A DNA stretch of 35,610 nucleotides from Candidatus Avoscillospira avicola (GCA_018712245.1 DVHE01000061.1:1-35610), one strand, 5' to 3'; counted from the stretch's first letter, positions 1 to 7,003 are shown. Numbers and translations: made by a program. Notes: a model not told the origin generated them from the letters alone.

Positions 1-100
1 TGAATAAAAAATCCCATTTCATCGCAAAAAATACACCGTTTTGTTTGCACGAATAAAATAAAAGGACTACTTTTGCACCCGCAAACAAGAAATAAGGAAT

Positions 101-176
101 GCACCTTTAGCTCAGTTGGTAGAGCAACTGACTCTTAATCAGTGGGTCCCCGGTTCGAGTCCGTGAAGGTGCACCA
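101..176 (+). tRNA. tRNA-Lys (anticodon CTT)
   Basis: A full cloverleaf is visible. The 7-bp acceptor stem GCACCTT pairs with AAGGTGC, followed by discriminator A and an encoded CCA (174-176). The anticodon stem ACTGA/TCAGT encloses the loop CTCTTAA, giving anticodon CTT. It is the first gene of a five-tRNA cluster that also holds a 5S rRNA gene. Confidence 0.96.
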
Positions 177-179
177 GAA

Positions 180-201
180 TTTAGACGCTTCGGCGTTTAA
201 A
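180..201 (+). other. Short hairpin with TTCG loop between two tRNAs
   Basis: TTAGACGC (181-188) pairs with GCGTTTAA (193-200) around a TTCG tetraloop. No T-run follows, so it is more likely a processing signal or spacer hairpin in the tRNA transcript than a complete terminator. Confidence 0.4.
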
Positions 202-218
202 GGTTACAACATAGATGT

Positions 219-293
219 GGCCCGTTGGTCAAGTGGTTAAGACAGCGGCCTCTCACGCCGTTAACATCGGTTCGAATCCGGTACGGGTCACCA
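219..293 (+). tRNA. tRNA-Glu (anticodon CTC)
   Basis: The acceptor stem GGCCCGT pairs with ACGGGTC (one G-T pair) and CCA is encoded at 291-293. The anticodon stem GCGGC/GCCGT holds the loop CTCTCAC, giving anticodon CTC, which reads GAG. It lies 42 bp after tRNA-Lys. Confidence 0.95.
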
Positions 294-302
294 AAATTCT
301 CC

Positions 303-331
303 TTGACAAAGAGAAGTCTGTGTTGTACAAT
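303..331 (+). promoter_or_regulatory. Sigma-A promoter for the 5S rRNA gene
   Basis: A consensus -35 TTGACA (303-308) and a -10 TACAAT (326-331) are separated by exactly 17 bp. The expected start, near 338, is about 27 bp before the 5S gene. The 5S gene therefore appears to have its own promoter and need not depend on read-through from the upstream tRNAs. Confidence 0.8.
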
Positions 332-364
332 ATATGCGTTCGGTTTCCGAATGCAAAATATATA

Positions 365-479
365 GTTGGTGTTGATTGGGGTGAGGGTCCACCTGTTCCC
401 ATCCCGAACACAGAAGTTAAGCTCACCTTCGCCGACAATACTTTGCGGGTGACTGCACGGGAAGATAGGTAACGCCAAC
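365..479 (+). rRNA. rrf: 5S ribosomal RNA
   Basis: The 115-nt sequence carries the conserved 5S core CCGAACACAGAAGTTAAG (404-421), and its ends close as helix I (GTTGGTGTT with AACGCCAAC). It sits between tRNA-Glu and tRNA-Asn with its own promoter at 303-331. No 23S or 16S gene is present next to it in this window, so it is dissociated from a 16S-23S-5S operon. The ends are set by helix I and could be off by one or two bases. Confidence 0.93.
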
Positions 480-487
480 ATATATAT

Positions 488-563
488 TCCTCCTTAGCTC
501 AGTCGGTAGAGCACATGACTGTTAATCATGGGGTCGTTGGTTCGAGCCCAACAGGGGGAGCCA
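488..563 (+). tRNA. tRNA-Asn (anticodon GTT)
   Basis: The acceptor stem TCCTCCT pairs with AGGGGGA, discriminator G and CCA follow (561-563). The anticodon stem CATGA/TCATG holds the loop CTGTTAA, giving GTT. It starts 8 bp after the 5S gene and is probably co-transcribed with it. Confidence 0.96.
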
Positions 564-566
564 AAT

Positions 567-596
567 GATATGCCGTCACAAGTGTGACGGCATATC
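567..596 (+). terminator. Strong hairpin after tRNA-Asn
   Basis: A perfect inverted repeat, GATATGCCGTCACA (567-580) with TGTGACGGCATATC (583-596), follows tRNA-Asn directly. Only a short TTCT follows, so termination may be partial. It would separate a 5S-tRNA-Asn transcript from the next tRNAs. Confidence 0.5.
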
Positions 597-611
597 TTCT
601 CAAAAACACTT

Positions 612-688
612 GGGCCTTTAGCTCAGTTGGTCAGAGCCTCCGGCTCATAACCGGATCGTCCCGGGTTCGAATCCCTGAAGGCCCACCA
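612..688 (+). tRNA. tRNA with CAT anticodon (Met, or Ile2 if modified)
   Basis: The acceptor stem GGGCCTT pairs with AAGGCCC, and CCA is encoded (686-688). The anticodon stem TCCGG/CCGGA holds the loop CTCATAA, giving CAT. The first base pair is matched, so it is not an initiator tRNA. An elongator tRNA-Met is the default call. The C4-G69 and C5-G68 pairs are features also used by TilS for tRNA-Ile2, so isoleucine identity cannot be excluded by eye. Confidence 0.85.
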
Positions 689-714
689 GACTGAAGGCTT
701 AGGCTTGTATATAT

Positions 715-790
<76 letters not shown>

Positions 791-792
791 AG

Positions 793-821
793 ACTGGACA
801 CCAAACGGTGTCCAGTTTTTT
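793..821 (+). terminator. Intrinsic terminator of the tRNA/5S cluster
   Basis: ACTGGACACC (793-802) pairs with GGTGTCCAGT (807-816) around AAAC, and a run of six T follows (816-821). It starts 3 bp after tRNA-Trp. Confidence 0.9.
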
Positions 822-864
822 GCGCTTTTAGCGCTCTGGGCCGCCTGGAACATAGTCAAACGAA

Positions 865-902
865 AGCACGAAAGCCGTCTCCTTCGAGACGGCTTTCGTG
901 CT
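865..902. repeat. Palindrome copy 1 (shared with 1063-1100)
   Basis: AGCACGAAAGCCGTCTC pairs with GAGACGGCTTTCGTGCT around a CTTC-type loop. A near-identical 38-bp palindrome lies 198 bp downstream. The stretch 822-1131 between the RNA cluster and the citrate synthase gene holds these two copies and one other palindrome, and no gene that I can support. Confidence 0.8.
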
Positions 903-995
903 GAGACTGTCAATAACCTCGCTTAAGGCTGCTGTGATAGAGCAGCGGGGGATGGGTGCAGGGGGCGAAGGGCCCCCTGCGCGTTCAATAAGGTC

Positions 996-1025
996 GTTTA
1001 TGCAACTTTTTGAAGTTGCATAAAC
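996..1025. other. Perfect palindrome between the two repeat copies
   Basis: GTTTATGCAACTT (996-1008) pairs perfectly with AAGTTGCATAAAC (1013-1025) around TTTG. It has no T-run and no neighbouring gene that explains it. It could be a protein-binding palindrome or the hairpin of a small RNA. Confidence 0.6.
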
Positions 1026-1062
1026 GGGGGCAGCGGGGCGAAAATACTTTTTCGACACGCTG

Positions 1063-1100
1063 AGCACGAAAGCCGTCTCTTTTGAGACGGCCTTCGTGCT
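1063..1100. repeat. Palindrome copy 2 (shared with 865-902)
   Basis: This is the second copy of the 38-bp palindrome, differing only in the loop (TTTT) and one stem base. It lies 31 bp past the stop codon of the leftward citrate synthase gene, so it may act as that gene's 3' hairpin, although no T-run follows in that direction. Confidence 0.75.
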
Positions 1101-1131
1101 GTTGGGCAGGCTATATGGATGCGGTACTGTG

Positions 1132-2490
1132 TTAGACCCGGTCCTGCATCTCCACGTAGGGCACGCGCAGCTTCTCTGCGCGGTAAGCGGGGCGGTGGAT
1201 GCGGTTGCAGGTCAGCACTTCCTCCATCCGGTTGGCGCACCAGCCGGAGACGCGGGCGATGGCGAAGAGCGGCGTGAACAGGGCCTGGGGGATGCCCAGG
1301 AACTCGTAAATCAGGCCGGAGTACATATCCACGTTGGCGCAGATCGGCATATCCAGGTTCTTCATCTTGGTGATCAGCGGAATGCCGCACTTTTCAATGC
1401 GGAGCATCAACTCAAATTCATCCAGGTGGCCGGAGCGCTCTGCCACGGCGCGGGAGTACTTCTTCAGCAGCTCGCAGCGGGGGTCGGAGATCGTGTAGAC
1501 GGCGTGGCCCAGACCGTAGATCTTGCCGGAGCCGTCGTTGGCGCTGCCGCGGAGGATCTTGGCCAGGTATGCGGTGAGTTCGTCTTCGTCGGTGTAATCC
1601 CGGACGTGCTCCTGGATATCCCGGAACATCTGCATGACCTTGGCGTTGGCACCGCCGTGGAGGGGACCCTTCAGGGAGCCCACGGCGCCGGCAATGGCGC
1701 TGTAGGTGTCGGTCCGGCTGGAGGACATGGCGCGGCAGACGTAGGTGGAGTTGTTGCCGCCGCCGTGTTCGGCGTGGATCATCAGCATCAGGTCCAGCAG
1801 CCGCGCCTCTTCAATGGTGAAGGCGTTGTCCTTGCGCATCATCCGCAGGAAGTCCTCGGCCACGGAGAGCTCCGGGTTGGTGTTGTGGATAAAGAGGGAA
1901 TCGTGATCATAGTAGTGGCGTTTGGCTGCGAAGGCGTTGGCCACAATGGAGGGGAACCGGGCCACCAGCTCAATGGACTGGCGCATCAGGTTTTCGGGGG
2001 AGAGGTCGTCCGGACGGTCATCGTAGGAGTAGAGGGCGAGGACGCACCGGGCCAGCTTGTTCATGATGTCCGGGCTGGGGGCCCGGAGGATCATGTCCTC
2101 GACAAAGCTCTTGGGCAGCTGGCGGGCCTCGGCCATCATGGTCTCAAACTCCTTGAGCTGCGAGGCGGTGGGGAGCTTGCCCACCAGGAGCAAAAACACT
2201 ACTTCCGAAAAGCCGAAAGTCTTGTTCTTGCGGTGGGATTCCACGATATCTTCCACGCTGATGCCGCGGTAGTAGAGCCGGCCGGGGGCGGGCATCCGCT
2301 CGCCGTCCTGGATGGTATAGCCCTGCACGGAGCCGATCTTGGTGATGCCCAGGAGAACGCCCGTGCCGTCTGCGTTGCGGAGGCCGCGTTTGATATTGGG
2401 GTCATCATGCTCCGTGGGCTTGAAGGTGTATTGATCGCGCATCAAGTCCTTCAGACGCAGCATGTATTCGTTGATATAATTGGAACTCAT
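1132..2490 (-). CDS. gltA: Citrate synthase
   Basis: It condenses acetyl-CoA and oxaloacetate to citrate, probably to feed 2-oxoglutarate and glutamate synthesis. The protein is 452 aa. The catalytic residues are visible: His in HAEHGGGN (about residue 242), His in YGLGHAVYTISDPR (about 329) and Asp in NVDMYSG (about 388). LKGPLHGGAN lies between them. An in-frame ATG exists seven codons upstream (2511), but AAGGAGG lies about 8 bp before the ATG at 2490, so I chose that start. The first 60 residues are longer than in the short citrate synthases. A clear promoter lies at 2529-2557. It is monocistronic as far as can be seen. 2-Methylcitrate synthase cannot be excluded by sequence alone. Confidence 0.95.
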   Translation of the reverse strand: MSSNYINEYMLRLKDLMRDQYTFKPTEHDDPNIKRGLRNADGTGVLLGITKIGSVQGYTIQDGERMPAPGRLYYRGISVEDIVESHRKNKTFGFSEVVFLLLVGKLPTASQLKEFETMMAEARQLPKSFVEDMILRAPSPDIMNKLARCVLALYSYDDRPDDLSPENLMRQSIELVARFPSIVANAFAAKRHYYDHDSLFIHNTNPELSVAEDFLRMMRKDNAFTIEEARLLDLMLMIHAEHGGGNNSTYVCRAMSSSRTDTYSAIAGAVGSLKGPLHGGANAKVMQMFRDIQEHVRDYTDEDELTAYLAKILRGSANDGSGKIYGLGHAVYTISDPRCELLKKYSRAVAERSGHLDEFELMLRIEKCGIPLITKMKNLDMPICANVDMYSGLIYEFLGIPQALFTPLFAIARVSGWCANRMEEVLTCNRIHRPAYRAEKLRVPYVEMQDRV

Positions 2491-2528
2491 AGCTTTTGCC
2501 TCCTTCATCACAGTAAAACTCTAAATAT

Positions 2529-2557
2529 ATGATACAGGATTTTAGATTAAAATGCAA
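2529..2557 (-). promoter_or_regulatory. Sigma-A promoter of citrate synthase
   Basis: Read on the minus strand, -35 TTGCAT (2557-2552) and -10 TATCAT (2534-2529) are spaced by 17 bp. The predicted transcript starts about 30 bp before the gene's ATG. The surrounding 2500-2640 stretch is markedly AT-rich. Confidence 0.75.
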
Positions 2558-2699
2558 CATTATTTTGAAAGAATTTCAGAAATTGTGAAAACACCCCATT
2601 ACTTATCGGTGAATTGAAATAGAATTGAATTTTTTTATAAATCGACTTGCAAATTTCTTTCTCGCAGACCGGAAGCCTGACGTCTGTTCCAATTGCCCC

Positions 2700-2728
2700 T
2701 TGCCCGAGCGCGGGCGCTGTGGTATGGT
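2700..2728 (+). promoter_or_regulatory. Promoter of the glycerol-1-phosphate dehydrogenase gene
   Basis: TTGCCC (2700-2705) and TATGGT (2723-2728) are separated by 17 bp, about 35 bp before the start codon. The -10 is imperfect. Confidence 0.55.
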
Positions 2729-2763
2729 ATTAAGAGAATTGCCGCCGAGAAAGGATGATAGAT

Positions 2764-4035
2764 ATGCTTGACTTCCAATCGCTCATCGTCTCCTACGCCG
2801 ACTGCGGCTGCGGGATGGACCACCAGTGCGCCGTCCACGACATCCGGGTGGGCAGCGGCCTGGTGAACCAGGTGGGGGAGTTTTTGAAAGAGAACGGTTT
2901 CCCGCGGCGCCTGCTGCTGGTGGCGGACCGGGATACGCTGGCGGCTGCCGCCGGCATTGAGGAGAGCCTGCGGGACTTTGACGTCACAGTCCACTGCTAT
3001 GAGACGCTGCGGGTGGCCACCATGGACGATGTGCGCCTGGTGGAGGGCTATTTCGACCGGGTGGACGCCGTTTTGGCCGTGGGCACTGGCTCCATTCACG
3101 ACCCCTGCCGCCTGGCTTGTGCCCGGGGCGACAAGCCGCTGTGCCTCTTTGCCACGGCCCCCAGCATGGACGGCTTCGCCTCCTATAATGCGCCCATTGT
3201 GGATGGCAACTTTAAAACCACCCACACGGCCAAGTGCCCCGAGGTCATCATCGCGGATACCAAGATTTTGGCTGCGGCACCGGCGACGCTGAAGTCGGCG
3301 GGATTTGGAGACATGATCGGCAAATACATCGCCCTGATCGACTGGCAGGTCTCCCACCTTTTGACCGGGGAATCCTACTGCCAGCGGGTGGCGGATCTGA
3401 CGCGACAGGCCGTGGACCGACTGATGGACCGGGCGGCGCTGGTGACGCAGGCCGACGAGGCCGCGGCGGAGGCGGTGTTTGAGTCGCTGCTGATGACGGG
3501 CATCGCCATGAGCTTCACGAAGACTTCCCGGCCCGGCAGCGGCACCGAGCATATCATGGCCCACTACTGGGAGTGCCTGGAGCTGCTGGAGGGGAAGGTG
3601 CCCAATTTCCACGGCGAGGACGTGGGCGTGGCGACGCTTTTGATGCTGCGGTACTATGAGTCGCTGGCGAAGCGGGAGACGGTCTCGGCCCACCGGGAGC
3701 AGGTGGACTGGGCGGATGTCTACCGGGCCTACGGCCCCCTGGCCGAAGACGTGCGGAAGCTCAACACGCCCGACACCATCACCGACGCCGTGGACCCGCG
3801 GATGCTGGAGCGCTGCTGGCCGCAGATCCGGGAGATTGTCCACTCGGTGCCCGATTACGAGACCTGCCGCGCCGCCATGGTGGCCGCCGGCTGCAAGACG
3901 ACCATCGAGGAGGTAGGCAAGCGCCCGGACTTCGTGGCCGAGAGCTTCCGGTATCACCCCTTTATGCGCCGCCGGCTCTCGCTGCGGCGGCTGGCCAATC
4001 TGCTGGACGACAGCGAACCCTTTGTCATCGAATAG
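2764..4035 (+). CDS. egsA: sn-glycerol-1-phosphate dehydrogenase (AraM/EgsA family)
   Basis: It reduces dihydroxyacetone phosphate with NAD(P)H to sn-glycerol-1-phosphate, the glycerol enantiomer used in archaeal lipids and, in Bacillus, by AraM for heptaprenylglyceryl phosphate. Family marks are the nucleotide-binding GTGSIHD (about residue 110), APSMDGFASYNAPI (about 135), GFGDMIGKYIALIDW (about 183) and the metal-ligand regions SGTEHIMAHYWE and NFHGEDVG. The length of 423 aa is normal. An ATG at 2755 abuts the GAAAGG ribosome site directly, so the ATG at 2764, about 9 bp from it, is the better start. The gene stands alone between its own promoter and a hairpin at 4060-4088. No prenyl-glyceryl-phosphate synthase gene is visible nearby, so its pathway here is open. 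Confidence 0.9.
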   Translation: MLDFQSLIVSYADCGCGMDHQCAVHDIRVGSGLVNQVGEFLKENGFPRRLLLVADRDTLAAAAGIEESLRDFDVTVHCYETLRVATMDDVRLVEGYFDRVDAVLAVGTGSIHDPCRLACARGDKPLCLFATAPSMDGFASYNAPIVDGNFKTTHTAKCPEVIIADTKILAAAPATLKSAGFGDMIGKYIALIDWQVSHLLTGESYCQRVADLTRQAVDRLMDRAALVTQADEAAAEAVFESLLMTGIAMSFTKTSRPGSGTEHIMAHYWECLELLEGKVPNFHGEDVGVATLLMLRYYESLAKRETVSAHREQVDWADVYRAYGPLAEDVRKLNTPDTITDAVDPRMLERCWPQIREIVHSVPDYETCRAAMVAAGCKTTIEEVGKRPDFVAESFRYHPFMRRRLSLRRLANLLDDSEPFVIE

Positions 4036-4059
4036 TGCAATCGAATAGTGCAGAAAATG

Positions 4060-4088
4060 CCGGGGCGCCGCAGAAAGCGGCGCCCCGG
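4060..4088. terminator. Bidirectional terminator hairpin
   Basis: CCGGGGCGCCGC (4060-4071) pairs perfectly with GCGGCGCCCCGG (4077-4088) around AGAAA. It lies between two converging genes. On the minus strand a TTTT stretch follows shortly after. The preceding bases carry a small direct repeat, with AATAGTGCA occurring twice. Confidence 0.75.
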
Positions 4089-4101
4089 ATCGTTTGTCGG
4101 A

Positions 4102-4932
4102 TCAGCGGTTGGTGGTGCGGTAGCAGCCGGTGCAGCTCTCGCTGGGCTGGATGCACGGCTCGTTGCGGCTGGGATAGAAGGCGTCCACGGGGAACTCGAT
4201 GCGGCCGAAGATGTCGCAGGGGCTCTCGGCGCCGCCCACGGCGCCGCCCTCGGAGCAGACCCTGGTGGGGATGCAGTAGTCAAAGGCGGGGATCAGCAGC
4301 TGGGTGTCCCGCTCCAGGCGGATGATGGAGAACTGGCCGATGGTGACGAGGAGGCGGCGGCACTCGCCGGAGAGGACCAGCTCATCGTCGAAGCAGGCCA
4401 TGACACACTGGGGAAGATCCGGCAGCTCCTGGCAGCAACAGCCGCAGTTGCAGGCGTCCACGGCGCTGGAGGCCAGGATCATCGGGTCCACTACCTCAAC
4501 CACGGCCTTGGGGGCGCTGGTGTTCTGGCCGCCGCAGCAGTTGCAGCTCTGGCCGGTGAAGACCTTGGCGCTGCCGTCGCCGCCGAAGAGCATGGCGCGC
4601 TTGGAGAACACCGCCAGGCCGTAGACCGTCACCGGGCGGGTGCCGCAGACGGTGACGTCGGCCACCACCTTGTAGTAGAAGGTGAGGTCCAGGGTGTAGA
4701 AGCCGTTGTTGTAGGGAACGGACTCCACGTTCATATCCACGTGGATCAGCTCCACACAGCGGGCTTTGGCGGTGGCGGCCCGGTCCAGAATGGCTTGGGA
4801 ATCGCGGGTTAAGTAGACGCGGAGATCCTCCACGCAGTCCTTGTCACGGCAGGCGTCGGTGATTTTTTTCGTGTGGATGCACACGGCCTCACGGATCCCG
4901 GAGAGATCACAGGCCGGAGTTTGCTCGGGCAT
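4102..4932 (-). CDS. Cysteine-rich conserved protein of unknown function
   Basis: I do not recognise a named family with certainty. The 276-aa protein has 23 cysteines (about 8%), many clustered as CNCCGG (about residue 130) and CNCGCCCQ (about 165), and others spread to the C-terminus. It has no signal peptide and no membrane segment. The N-terminal half is rich in alternating hydrophobic residues, like a beta domain (VDMNVESVPYNNGFYTLDLT). Cys-rich soluble proteins of this kind in spore formers are often coat or exosporium components, but that is inference. The alternatives are metal binding or disulfide cross-linking. The start has GGGAGG about 7 bp upstream. It converges on egsA with a shared terminator. 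Confidence 0.8.
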   Translation of the reverse strand: MPEQTPACDLSGIREAVCIHTKKITDACRDKDCVEDLRVYLTRDSQAILDRAATAKARCVELIHVDMNVESVPYNNGFYTLDLTFYYKVVADVTVCGTRPVTVYGLAVFSKRAMLFGGDGSAKVFTGQSCNCCGGQNTSAPKAVVEVVDPMILASSAVDACNCGCCCQELPDLPQCVMACFDDELVLSGECRRLLVTIGQFSIIRLERDTQLLIPAFDYCIPTRVCSEGGAVGGAESPCDIFGRIEFPVDAFYPSRNEPCIQPSESCTGCYRTTNR

Positions 4933-5534
4933 AGGATTACCTCCCTAGATAAGAATGAGCCCCGGCTGGGCCCGGTATTTCCGGGGCTTTCATCACAGTT
5001 TATGCCGAAGACCGCCATTTGTGTGCTTGCCAGGGAAACTTTGCATTATAATAGCGGAAGCGACGGCGCTTCCGCATCAGAGTGCCGCCGCCGCGCGCCA
5101 AACCTTTCTATCTCGCCAAGGTTCTTGCGCGCCATTTGGCCACAGAGCAGGCGTGTACCAGCTGCTCAGGGCCTGCATGGCAACACCCCCATATCTCAGG
5201 CGATGAACGATGCGCATGGAAGCGGCCTGGGGTATGGGGGGCATATTCTGCTATGCTGTTTTGTTCAGTTCAGGTTGCCGGAAGAAATGGTTGCGCCCCA
5301 ACCGGCTGGAGACCGCTCCGCTGTTGCCCGCGCCATGGCTCTGCGGCGGGAGGCGCCGCTGGGCCGGTTGGCTCCGTCCGGCCTGTCCCTGCGCGGGCCG
5401 GAGCGGCCGCATACAGGATTCTGCTGCATATTTCCGATTCCCACAATGCTTGCTCCTGTGCCTGCCCCTGTGGCATTTGCTACCTCTCTGTGCTATACTG
5501 ATTTTAATACGGAATACCGGCGTGAGGTGGTCGT
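4933..5534. other. 602-bp intergenic region without a supported gene
   Basis: The open frames here lack ribosome sites and look like high-GC background. Visible structure: a hairpin AGCCCCGG/CCGGGGCT near 4957-4988 in the leader of the Cys-rich gene, and CCATTTGTGTGCTTGCC (5015-5031), which is repeated at 6124-6140. TATAAT at 5047-5052 is followed at once by a 9-bp hairpin (5054-5062 with 5067-5075). A promoter for a short transcript starting near 5060 is possible, but the -35 spacing is poor. Confidence 0.5.
5471..5499 (+). promoter_or_regulatory. Promoter of the small unknown gene at 5535
   Basis: TGGCAT (5471-5476) and TATACT (5494-5499) are spaced by 17 bp, about 35 bp before the start codon. 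Confidence 0.55.
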
Positions 5535-6026
5535 ATGAATCAGGAATTTCTACAGGAACTTCAATGCTTCTATGCGCGGCTGGAGACAAGATCAGGACAA
5601 CTGTTCCACGCCTTGCTTCACGAGGGGTTTGAACTGGAAACGGGATGGTATAGCGGGCACTATCACAAAAGTGATCACGAAACTTGGGTTCGGGAATCCT
5701 ATCCCATCCCGGTGGTTGGCGTCAAAGGCTTTTGCGATATTGAAGTGCAACCTAACCAGATTTCCGTGTCCACAAAGCGGAAACGGACCGCTGCCCTGAA
5801 CGATTCTTTTGAAAAATTTTCAGGATATGCCTTTGAAGCCTACGGCACGGAGGACTACCTGGCCGATTTCTATCATTCCGGACAGACGATTGAGGAATTA
5901 AAAGAGAATATCCGCGCCTGCCGGGAACGGGAAATCGGATTTTCCTTCGTGTTCTCCTTCGATATAGAAGACCGGCAGATCTGTGAATTTGTAGAGCTGC
6001 TGCGGCGGGAGGGCTTCTACGATTAA
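5535..6026 (+). CDS. Small protein of unknown function (163 aa)
   Basis: I do not recognise this protein. It is soluble and acidic with many aromatic residues, and has no signal peptide or membrane segment. Visible motifs include ETGWYSGHYHKSDHETW near residue 37 and GYAFEAYGTEDYLADFYH near residue 95. It looks like a compact alpha/beta domain. Its codon use is less GC-rich than that of its neighbours (AAA, GAA and TTT codons are common), which suggests a recently acquired or lightly expressed gene. GTGAGGTGG lies just before the ATG, and a promoter lies at 5471-5499. It could be a stand-alone accessory protein such as an immunity-type protein, but nothing in the sequence proves this. Confidence 0.75.
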   Translation: MNQEFLQELQCFYARLETRSGQLFHALLHEGFELETGWYSGHYHKSDHETWVRESYPIPVVGVKGFCDIEVQPNQISVSTKRKRTAALNDSFEKFSGYAFEAYGTEDYLADFYHSGQTIEELKENIRACREREIGFSFVFSFDIEDRQICEFVELLRREGFYD

Positions 6027-6135
6027 AGACGCTCCCGCACGGAGAAGAAATCAGGCGCCGGCAGAGCGCGCGGGCCAGGGGATTTTCCGCCATGGCCTTT
6101 TTCGGAATCAGGGGGGCCGGCTTCCATTTGTGTGC

Positions 6136-6164
6136 TTGCCTATGGCAAGGGGCTGTGGTAAAAT
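6136..6164 (+). promoter_or_regulatory. Promoter of the tagA-like/tmk pair
   Basis: TTGCCT (6136-6141) and TAAAAT (6159-6164) are spaced by 17 bp. The -35 is part of the 17-bp string CCATTTGTGTGCTTGCC, also present at 5015-5031. A 5' leader of about 110 bp follows. Confidence 0.7.
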
Positions 6165-6278
6165 GAAACAGAATATAGTAGGCGTGCTATGCGCCGCGGC
6201 GCCCGCGGGCGGGGGAGCGCTCCCGGCTCCGGCGGCGGCAGCCATGGCAGGCCGACGATGGAATGGAAGGTTATACCC

Positions 6279-7001
6279 TTGAAAATTGATGTAATGGGCG
6301 TTCTCTTTGACAATGTCACCATGGATGAGGCGCTGGCCCAGGCGGTGGCGCTGCTGCCGGAAAAGCGGGGCGCCATTGTGGTGACGCCCAATTCGGAAAT
6401 CGTCTATGAGGCCATGGCCGACGTGGGCCTCCGGGACCTCCTCAATGGAGCGGACCTGGTCTTGCCCGACGGCGCCGGCGTGGTGCTGGGATCGAAAATC
6501 CTCAAAACGCCCCTGAAGGAGAAGGTCGCCGGCGTGGACTTCGCAGACCGGATGCTCCAGCACCTGGCCGAAACCGGCGGCTCGGTGTATCTGCTGGGCG
6601 GCAAGCCGGGCATCGCGGAGCTGGCGGCGCAGAAGATGGTGGAGAAGCATCCGGGATTGACGATCTGCGGCATGGCGGACGGCTACTTCCGCGACGAGGC
6701 CCCGGTGGTGGCCGCCATCCGAGAGGCCCAGCCGGACGTGCTGTTCGTCTGCCTGGGCGCGCCCAAGCAGGAGAAGTTCATGGCCTGCCACCAGCGGGAG
6801 CTGCCTGTCGGCCTGATGGCCGGCCTGGGCGGCAGCCTGGACGCCTTTGCCGGCACGGTGAAGCGGGCGCCCCGTTGGATGATCCGGCTGAACCTGGAGT
6901 GGTTTTATCGGCTTATCAAGGAGCCGTGGCGCTTCAAGCGGATGCTGCGCCTGCCGAAATTCCTCTTCGCTGTGATGCGGCGGAGAATGAGAGGGGCGTA
7001 A
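6279..7001 (+). CDS. WecG/TagA/CpsF family glycosyltransferase
   Basis: Members transfer N-acetylmannosaminyl or similar sugars to an undecaprenyl-linked GlcNAc during synthesis of wall teichoic acid or another cell-wall polymer, at the cytoplasmic membrane. The 240-aa protein has VTPNSE (about residue 36), LPDGAGVVLGSK with the likely catalytic Asp near residue 64, YLLGGKPG (about 104), a GAPKQEKF motif, and a basic C-terminal tail of the kind that docks TagA to the membrane. I chose the TTG at 6279, which gives MKIDVMGVLFDNVT as in the family, with GGAAGG 8 bp upstream. An ATG at 6258 has a poorer ribosome site. tmk follows 2 bp later. The product could help make the polymer that anchors SLH proteins such as the one at 15094. 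Confidence 0.88.
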   Translation: MKIDVMGVLFDNVTMDEALAQAVALLPEKRGAIVVTPNSEIVYEAMADVGLRDLLNGADLVLPDGAGVVLGSKILKTPLKEKVAGVDFADRMLQHLAETGGSVYLLGGKPGIAELAAQKMVEKHPGLTICGMADGYFRDEAPVVAAIREAQPDVLFVCLGAPKQEKFMACHQRELPVGLMAGLGGSLDAFAGTVKRAPRWMIRLNLEWFYRLIKEPWRFKRMLRLPKFLFAVMRRRMRGA

Positions 7002-7003
7002 AT

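Noticed and set aside
203-481. Short open frames across the tRNA and 5S genes
   Set aside because: They lie within structural RNA genes whose cloverleaf and 5S cores are unmistakable.
5027-5055. Standard promoter TTGCCA ... TATAAT
   Set aside because: The spacer is only 14 bp for the good -10 (16 bp for a poor TAATAG). I kept it only as a possible small-RNA start in the intergenic entry.
4873-5632. Several + strand open frames of 80 to 220 codons in the gap before 5535
   Set aside because: They have no ribosome sites, their composition is odd, and they overlap the start of the Cys-rich gene or the better-supported gene at 5535.
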